64,000 nt of DNA from CAVWUA01 sp963758025. Its GTDB lineage: Bacteria; Planctomycetota; Planctomycetia; Isosphaerales; Isosphaeraceae. The position numbers and the translations under genes were made by a program. The notes below the pieces were generated by a model. That model was not told the origin of the DNA. It searched no databases and saw only the letters and a program-made list of their open reading frames with translations. Positions 57,844 to 64,000 of the stretch are shown one piece after another (the stretch's first letter is position 1; the number at the start of each line of letters is the position of its first letter). The stretch is from the NCBI GenBank assembly GCA_963758025.1, contig CAVWUA010000006.1, forward strand, positions 744,001 to 808,000. Direction: 5' to 3'.

Positions 57844-57947
57844 CGTTGAGGTGGGAACCGAAGAGTCCGTACACATCGGAGTGGATGCCGCCAAGTTGGA
57901 CGGCGTCCATGGCTCTCACCCCTCCAGTTCCAGAGGAGGGTTTCACC

Positions 57948-58562
57948 ATGGGCCAGGCATCGGAATCCACGCCCCAGCCGGAATACAACCTGTTCGCCCG
58001 TGCCCGCGAGGGGGATGAGGCTGCCTGGGAAGAGCTTGTCGAACGTTGTTACGACAAAGTTCGCCGGGTCGTCCGCCACCGTCTTGCCCCGCGCATGCGG
58101 TCGATATACGATTCGACAGACATCACGAATGATGTCTTTAAAAGCCTGATCGCGAAACAAGACCGCTTTGAATTTCCGACCGTGGAAGCTCTGGAGCATC
58201 ACCTGAAAAAGGTGGCGCGGCAGAAGGTCATTGATGAACAACGACGTCATCACGCGGACAAGCGAAATCTCAACCGGCTCCGTCGCCTGACGGCCGGCGA
58301 GGACGGCGAGAGGAACCTGGACGTGCCCGGCTCCGAGCCGACGGCCAGCAAATACGCTCAGGCCAAAGAGACCCGCGATCTCATGATGACCATGGGCGAG
58401 TCCGAGGAAATCCGGGAACTCCTGGCGCTCAAGGTGGAGCAGCATTGCGACAACCAGGAGGTCTCCGAACGGATGGGCTGGCCGATTCGCAAGGTTCAAC
58501 GCGCGCTCCAGAAGGTCAAGCAAGCGTTTGATCCGACGTCAAAAGCCGGAGGGGACACATGA
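57948..58562 (+). CDS. ECF-type RNA polymerase sigma factor
   Basis: The 204-residue protein is an extracytoplasmic-function sigma factor. Region 2 includes YNLFARAREGDEAAWEELVE and STDITNDVFKSLI. Region 4 ends with KVEQHCDNQEVSERMGWPIR and KVQRALQKVKQAF, an HTH for the -35 element. ATG 57948 is chosen because GGAGG lies 9 bases before it; the frame could start at 57846. Its stop overlaps the kinase start by 4 bases (ATGA). In Planctomycetes such sigma factors are coupled to Ser/Thr kinases instead of anti-sigma factors, so the partner kinase probably controls it by phosphorylation. Confidence 0.88.
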   Translation: MGQASESTPQPEYNLFARAREGDEAAWEELVERCYDKVRRVVRHRLAPRMRSIYDSTDITNDVFKSLIAKQDRFEFPTVEALEHHLKKVARQKVIDEQRRHHADKRNLNRLRRLTAGEDGERNLDVPGSEPTASKYAQAKETRDLMMTMGESEEIRELLALKVEQHCDNQEVSERMGWPIRKVQRALQKVKQAFDPTSKAGGDT

Positions 58563-60940
58563 GGACGGTCTCAGCGTCGGTTTTGAGACGCAGTGGCGCG
58601 AGTCTCTCCGATCCGCTCTTGCAATCCTTTCACGACGCCTGGAGGCACGGGAACGGCCCCTCACTGGAATCGTATCAAGCCCGCTGCGGGGATGGCCCCG
58701 AGGCGATGAATCGGCTCGCCTTGCTCGTCAAAGCGGATCTCCAGCGCCGCTTCGCCGAAGGGGAACAGCCCGCCATCGCCGAGTATCTGGAGCGGTTCCC
58801 CGAGCTGTCCGAAGAACACGACCGGATGGTCAGTCTCGTTTACGAGGAATATTGCCTGCGCGAAGAGTGCGGCGCACCGATCGATCTCGATTCCTTCTAC
58901 GACCGCTATGCTCCCTGGCGCGACTCGATCCATTCTCAACTGAACTACCACGAGCGGTTCAGTCAGTTCTCGATGGCGCCGTCGGGTTCCCCCCTCGGTT
59001 CCCGAAGCCGGGCGACTGGTTCGTGGGCTTTCAGCTCATTTCGGAGTTGGGGCGCGGTGGCGCGGCCCGCGTGTACCTGGCCCATGAACGGAAAGTGGGC
59101 AATCGCCCGGTCGCCCTGAAAATCTCGCCCGCCAGTGGCAATGAGCCATCGATCCAGGGTCGGCTCGACCACCCGCACATCGTGCAGGTTTTCAATGTGG
59201 TGAAGGATCACAAGACCGGCCTGCGCGGGATGGCGATGCGCTACATGCCGGGCGCGTCGCTGGAGCAAGTAATCCAGAAGGTCAAGCCGGAGTCCCACCC
59301 GCAATCCGCCGACGTGCTCTGGAAAGTGCTCCTTGAGGACGTCTCCGACAAGACGCCTCCCCCGAGCTGGCCAGGGTTCCCCGCCAGCGGCACCTATGCC
59401 GAAGGAGTCGCCTGGATCATCGCCAAGCTGGCCGAAGCGCTGGCGCATGCGCACTCGCGGAAGGTCCTGCATCGGGACGTCAAACCGGCCAACGTGCTCT
59501 TGACCTTGAGCAACGGCCCCTTGCTCCTGGATTTCAACCTCTCGCATGACCCCAGCGCCCTCGATCAGGCCGAGGCGGCGCTACGCGGCGGAACGGTGCC
59601 CTACATGGCCCCGGAGCAAATCGGCGCGTTTCTGGAGCCGTCGCTCTGGGCGAACGTCGGCAACACCGCCGACATTTATTCGCTCGGTCTGGTGCTCTGC
59701 GAGTTATTGACGGGCCGCCGCCCTTCGATGCCCGACGACACCAAGACGGCCCCCCACATCCTCCGCAACCTGCTGAAACAGCGGATCAATCACCAGCCAT
59801 CCCCCCGCGCCGATAACCCCGCCGTGCCGCACGCGCTGGAGGCGATCGCCGCGAAATGCCTGGTCCCGCTCAAGGCCCACCGCTACCAGAACGCCAGCGA
59901 CCTGGCCGAGGATCTTCATCGCTTCCTCGAGCGCCGACCGCTCCGACACGCCGTCAACCCTTCGCGGCACGAGCGTGCCGGAAACTGGTGCTGGCGGAAC
60001 CGGACCCTCTTACGATCGTCCGCCGCCGCGTCCCTTGTTCTCATTCCCGCGTTGTATCTGACGTTCTCCCCCGGTCAGCCCCCGCCGCCGGCCCCCGCCA
60101 TTGTCGTGGAAGCACCCACAACGTCCACCCGAATCAAGGCGAAGGCGTTTCTGGACGAGGGACTCGTCCTGCTCCATCAAGCCAAGGACGGCGAGGACGA
60201 AACGTGGAGCAGAGCCGCGTCCTTGTTCCAACAGGCCGTGGAACTGGACGGCAGCCTCTACCGAGCCTGGCAGGGCCTGGCACACGTGGCCTACCACGAC
60301 AACAGCTACGAGCAGTTCCAGGCCTTCCAGAGCAAAGCCATCGATGCCGCGAGGAACTCTCATTGTGAAAAGCACGTCCTTGTGATCCTGATCCAGCAAC
60401 GAGCCGCCGCCACCCTGCTGATCGGCGAGAACATCCAGACGAGGGCGCAGCCAGCAATACGCTGAGAAGAGCATAACCCTCGACCAACTGCGAGCGAATT
60501 ATCAAAGAGCCGGTCAACAGTACCAGGAGACGCTGGCCGATCTCCAATCCGTGCAAGACCTGGATGTTTGGCAGACCTTGGAGCCGATCATCCAGTATCA
60601 ATTAGCGATGACGGCCGGGCGAGCCCGCCGGGGCCTGGCGGACGTTGATTCCTGTCTGGGACGAACGCAGTCCTTCGAGTCCCAGATCCGCGACGCCATC
60701 ACCGACATGAAGACTGCTCGTACGGTGATGATTGCCCGGCAGCGGAGCCTGCGGCAATTGCCGGAGTCCGATCCCTCGCGAGTCGCCGGGCTGAAGGAGA
60801 CGGACCAACTGATCCAGTACGCGGACAAACAGCTTGCGGCCGCGTACTCCCGTCGCGATAACCAGCGAAGCCCCGCCCCGCGCGAGGAAAAAACAGCCGC
60901 CGTCGCACGCCTCCAACATCTCGACGCCACAGCGGATTAG
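58559..60940 (+). CDS. Ser/Thr protein kinase coupled to the ECF sigma factor (frameshifted)
   Basis: The protein is about 794 residues. The N-terminal 140 residues (SLESYQARCGDGPEAMNRLA) form the domain found before the kinase in many planctomycete kinases. After a shift near 58975 come the glycine loop LGRGGAARVYLAH, Lys in RPVALKIS, catalytic loop VLHRDVKPANVL, metal motif DFNLS (not DFG) and GGTVPYMAPEQIGAF. A transmembrane helix (AAASLVLIPALYLTF) and an external TPR-like part follow. A second shift near 60450 leads to the end at 60940 (LDQLRANYQRAGQQYQETLA). Its ATG overlaps the sigma-factor stop. External signals read by the TPR part could release or activate the sigma factor. Confidence 0.87.
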
Positions 60941-61281
60941 ATCGCCTCGGGAGAACTGACGATCGGATCCTGGATGCTGGGGTCCGGCATCGCTCCAAGA
61001 TTCGGATCGCTGGCGCTGGAGGACGATGTCGACCCCGCTAACGGATCAAACGTCACGCACGGATCCGAACCCGCAATCCTCGGTGGCGCGTAGATCGTCT
61101 CCAGCGTCGTGTCCTTCGTCGTCGTCGATTCCGACCCGAGGATCTGCTCCGACGTGATCGTGATGTAGTCGCACGACATCGACGAGTCCGCCATGGGCGC
61201 CACGAAGGTTGACGGGGCGATGCGACTCCCCAGCGTGTCCAGGACGGGACGGAACCGGCGACTTGAACGACGAATGATCAT
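60937..61281 (-). CDS. Small exported-type protein with degenerate LEPR-like N-terminus
   Basis: The 114-residue protein begins MIIRRSSRRFRPVLDTLGSR followed by IAPSTFVAP. The basic head plus LDTLGSRIAPS matches the planctomycete LEPR-like pattern. The rest is Ser/Thr-rich and disordered. AGGAT precedes the ATG. It converges on the kinase gene, sharing 4 bases at the stops. No function is recognised; the location suggests a target or regulator of the adjacent sigma/kinase pair only by position. Confidence 0.6.
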   Translation of the reverse strand: MIIRRSSRRFRPVLDTLGSRIAPSTFVAPMADSSMSCDYITITSEQILGSESTTTKDTTLETIYAPPRIAGSDPCVTFDPLAGSTSSSSASDPNLGAMPDPSIQDPIVSSPEAI

Positions 61282-61671
61282 ATTATCATCCTATAATCAA
61301 TCTATTCGTATAACGATGTCAGCGGACCGGCAGCTCCGAAGGGTGGGAGCGCGGCGATCCATCCGAGAATGGTATATTTTGTATGTGCTGATTAGCTTAT
61401 TTCGGGCGGCGCTGGCTGGAGGCCGTGTCATGTCCGGGGGGGTAGGCGGGCGAGACTGCGGTGTCGATTGGCCCCTCGGCTCATCCGGCTCTCATCAGGC
61501 ACATGCACGTAACCGTATTTTCTATCGGCATGCGTCACGGAAAATCGATTCTCCGAAAAAAATTCGAGTGGGGCGCGCCGGGTGCGGCGTTCAGCGCGAT
61601 CGATAGCGATTCTGTCTCTGAGGGAACAGGGTGACGATCACCCCTTCGCAACCACGAGGAGAGCCTGGACC
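61282..61671. other. 390-base divergent region without a supported gene
   Basis: This AT-richer segment separates the small exported-type gene (-) and the DUF202 gene (+). It contains a TATAAT at 61292-61297 and a near-palindrome TCGTATAACGA around 61306-61316. A frame crossing it (61193-61606) has no protein pattern. Confidence 0.45.
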
Positions 61672-62104
61672 GTGGATCAACCGACCTCGCCGATGCGGCC
61701 CGACGACCCGAATCGGGCACGCGATCACCTGGCCAATCAGCCGCACGTTCCTGGCGTGGGTCCGCACCGCGCTGTCGTTGCTCGGGTTGGGGTTCGTGAT
61801 GGCCCGCATGGGTCTGTTCCTCCGGCAGTTGCACCTCGACAGCACGGCGGTCTCGACTCAGGAATCGGGCACCGGGCGGGAGTTTCTCATCGGCGGCATC
61901 GTCCTGCTCGTGCTCGGAACACTCCTGGCGGGTTGGTCGGGCTGGCTGTACCACCGCACGAGGCAACAGATTGATGAGCGCACCTTCGACCCGGACCGTA
62001 CCACGGTCAACGCCCTGGTGACCGTCGTGGTCGTGGGGGGCATTGTGATCGTCGGAATGGTCGTCTGGCAACTCGTGACCCACGAGACACCCGGAGCCCG
62101 TTGA
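61672..62104 (+). CDS. DUF202 small membrane protein (frameshifted)
   Basis: Across one shift near 61740 this is a 144-residue DUF202 protein. GTG 61672 begins MDQPTSPMRPDDPNRARDHL (GAGGAGAG lies about 9 bases upstream) and the homology continues as RTFLAWVRTALSLLGLGFVM. There are three transmembrane helices (that stretch, FLIGGIVLLVLGTLLAGWSG and VTVVVVGGIVIVGMVVWQL). The expected E-R-T-F-L-A-W motif is interrupted by what looks like one extra base. DUF202 proteins are small inner-membrane proteins of unknown function, sometimes linked to stress. Confidence 0.8.
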
Positions 62105-62187
62105 CACCCGCATGACCGTCACCACGGAAAAGTGACAGCCCATTGACACGCAGGAGATGAATCAAGGACATCTATAAATAGAAAAAA

Positions 62188-62646
62188 TTAGCCAATTTTT
62201 CCATCGAGAATTGCCTGGGCTGTCATAATTAGCACGATCAGCGCGTGCAGGCTCCAGATCAGCGTGCGAAAGGCGTTCGTCCAGACCAGCATCCGGTGCG
62301 CCGTCGGATCGAATCCCGAGGCCAGTTTTCCGTGCAAGGGGATCTGGACGAAGGCCGTCGAGGCCCAGACCAGGAGCGCGGCCACCAGGCCCGCCCAGAC
62401 CAGTCCGATCCGCACGCCCTCCGGTCGATGGACAACCAGCAAGGCGCTCGTCGCCAACTCCAGAATCATCGGCACCAGGACCACGTGGCCGGTCCGCCTC
62501 GTGTGCGCCGCATGATAGCGAGCGAACGCGAGCGGCTCGACACGTGCGAACAGGGGGTAATGCACGATTTGGACGAACCAGATCAGCCCCGTCATGAACC
62601 ACGTCGAGGCCAGACAGACGAGCAACAGAAGTTCGGTGGATGACAC
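62188..62646 (-). CDS. Four-helix integral membrane protein
   Basis: The 152-residue protein has four hydrophobic segments: ELLLLVCLASTWFMTGLIWF, VVLVPMILELATSALLVV, IGLVWAGLVAALLVWASTAF and TLIWSLHALIVLIMTAQ. The motif WFVQIVHYPLFARV after helix 1 is distinctive, but I cannot name the family. GTG 62646 is the likely start; the frame extends upstream to 62745 over the MFS leader. It is divergent from the MFS gene, with about 160 bases between starts. Confidence 0.65.
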   Translation of the reverse strand: MSSTELLLLVCLASTWFMTGLIWFVQIVHYPLFARVEPLAFARYHAAHTRRTGHVVLVPMILELATSALLVVHRPEGVRIGLVWAGLVAALLVWASTAFVQIPLHGKLASGFDPTAHRMLVWTNAFRTLIWSLHALIVLIMTAQAILDGKIG

Positions 62647-62807
62647 GGCGGCGATGTCCTGAAAACGGGTTCGGGCGACACGAGCGAAGCCACGCGGCGT
62701 TCCTGGGCGGGCACGTCCGGCTGATCTACGGGAACCTCCGAGCAACCGTTACAATAGTGCGCGACCAGGAGAGCGTCATTCTCAGAAAAATGAGACGCGG
62801 GGGCGGC

Positions 62808-64000
62808 ATGGAGACTCGGGCGCGGTGGCGGTTGTCGGGCATGATGGCCTTGATCTATGCGGTGCAAGGGTCCTGGTGGCCGCTCCTGGCCGTTCACCTG
62901 CGGGACCTGGGCGTTTCCGGGCGGGGGCGCGGCTGGATCTTCGCCACGATGGCGATGGCCGCCCTGGCCACGCCGCTCGGGGCCGGACAACTGGCCGACC
63001 GCCTCATGCCAACCCAGCGCCTCATGGCCCTGATCTATGCTTTGGGAACAGGATTGCTCGCCCTGCTGGCGATCGGCCCCACCAAGCAGCCCGTCGCGCT
63101 GTTTTTGCTCTTTCTGGGATACTGGATGCTCACCGCGCCGTCATATGGGCTGGCCAATTCGCTGGCGTTCCGCAACTTGCCGAGGCCCTCCGCGCAGTTC
63201 GGCGGGGTGCGGCTTTGGGGGACGATCGGCTGGATGACCGTCGGCTGGCTGGTGACGGGGGTCATGGCCTGGCACGGCTCGACCCGGGACGGGCAGGGGG
63301 CCTACGAGGCGTTCTGGGTCGCCTCGGCGCTATCGCTTGTCTTCGCCGTGTATTGCCTGAGCTTGCCGCACACCCCGCCCCTGGCCGGGAACCGGGCGGG
63401 CATCGACCTGCGGCGGGGCTGGAACTGGTGCGCCGACCGTCCGTGGCGGTCTTCCTGGGCGTGGCCTTCGGTGTGAGCCTGACCATGCCGTTCGTGTACC
63501 AGACGGTTCCGGCCTATCTCCAGACGCTCGGCCTGCCGCGCGCGTGGATCGCCTCGGCGATGACGCTGGGGCAACTCCCGGAGATCGTCGCCCTGGCGAC
63601 CTTGCCGTGGTTCCTGCGACGGTTTGGACAGCGGGGCACACTGGCCATCGGCATCGGGGCATGGGTCGCCTACTACGCGATCCTCGCCGCGAGGCCGCCC
63701 CTGGCCGTCGCCCTGCTCGGCATTCCGCTGAACGGGGTGGCCATCGCCTGTTTCCTGGTCGCCGGGCAGATGTTCCTGGATAGCCAGGCCCCCCGCGACC
63801 GCCGCGCCAGTGCCCAGGCCCTGCACGCGGTCATCACCACCGGACTCGGCATGCTGACCGGCAACGTGATGGCGGGGGAACTGGTGTCCTGGACCGGCGG
63901 CGTCAGCGCGGAGACGTTTCTCGTCCCTTGCCTGATCAACGTCGTGTTGCTCGCCGTCGTGCTCGCGCGGTTCCATCCCCAGGACGCCCCGACGGATCGA
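62808..64000 (+). CDS. MFS transporter, partial at right edge (frameshifted)
   Basis: The gene starts near METRARWRLSGMMALIYAVQ and runs out of the window. It has at least ten transmembrane helices, with the N-terminal MFS pattern IYAVQGSWWPLLAVHLRDLG and GAGQLADRLMPTQRLMALIY. One shift near 63440 joins WCADRP to VAVFLGVAFGVSLTMPFVYQ. The layout resembles the nucleoside:H+ symporter branch of the major facilitator superfamily, but substrate cannot be read. An in-frame ATG at 62790 is an alternative start. No stop is seen by 64000. Confidence 0.82.

Noticed and set aside
1..64000. CRISPR array, prophage or restriction/anti-phage island
   Set aside because: No regularly spaced repeats, no cas, integrase, phage structural or recognised defence genes were found in either strand.

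Overview
The window looks like a chromosomal piece of a planctomycete, most likely from the Isosphaeraceae side of the phylum. The evidence is GC-rich DNA plus families that are expanded in Planctomycetota: paired DUF1549/DUF1553 'planctomycete cytochrome' and DUF1501 proteins, a PVC-type membrane-bound dehydrogenase/haem protein, a sulfatase, an ECF sigma factor fused in an operon to a Ser/Thr kinase, kinases with a DFN instead of a DFG motif, and exported proteins with the LEPR-like N-terminal motif. No rRNA, tRNA, CRISPR array or prophage was seen.

Layout. 1-2640: end of an unknown gene, a HAD phosphatase, a small membrane protein and a methyltransferase, all on +. 2747-8084: an Anbu locus, with Anbu peptidase, two transglutaminase-like proteins, an alpha-E protein and a circularly permuted ATP-grasp protein. 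8085-9154: an hsp20 gene behind a 600-base dyad-rich leader. 9235-25845: a long minus-strand block with two amidohydrolases, a cupin, a PVC dehydrogenase/haem protein, a sulfatase, a DUF1186 protein and two alternating DUF1549/1553-DUF1501 modules; together they suggest extracytoplasmic breakdown of sulfated or complex glycans. 26056-33958: a TPR/FG-GAP fusion, a CARDB surface protein, an alpha/beta-hydrolase pseudoenzyme and a zinc-ribbon membrane protein. 33987-39501: an HD-GYP phosphodiesterase, a Ser/Thr kinase with TPRs, and a small membrane protein whose 3' end carries a MITE. 39612-41717: ExeA-like ATPase, CpsD-like ATPase and a membrane protein. 41991-46578: a GH2 glycosidase and a membrane-anchored EEP hydrolase. 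46593-51044: a large surface protein and a matrixin metalloprotease. 51356-52503: a CarH-like B12-binding MerR regulator with 11-bp repeats in front of it. 52628-64000: a Cys/Pro repeat protein, a transglutaminase-elicitor-like protein, a second EEP hydrolase, an XRE regulator, an ECF sigma/kinase operon, small membrane proteins and a truncated MFS transporter.

About 19 genes are split between frames by single-base shifts, more than 30 in all and in both directions, while neighbouring genes are intact. I read these as mostly sequencing or assembly indels and have reported each such gene as one locus spanning its frames, with approximate shift positions. The most unusual observations are: (i) a 168-bp MITE with 7-bp target duplications that replaces the last codon and stop of a membrane-protein gene; (ii) tandem 11-bp repeats upstream of the CarH-like regulator; (iii) an alpha/beta hydrolase that has lost all three triad residues; (iv) the Anbu locus.
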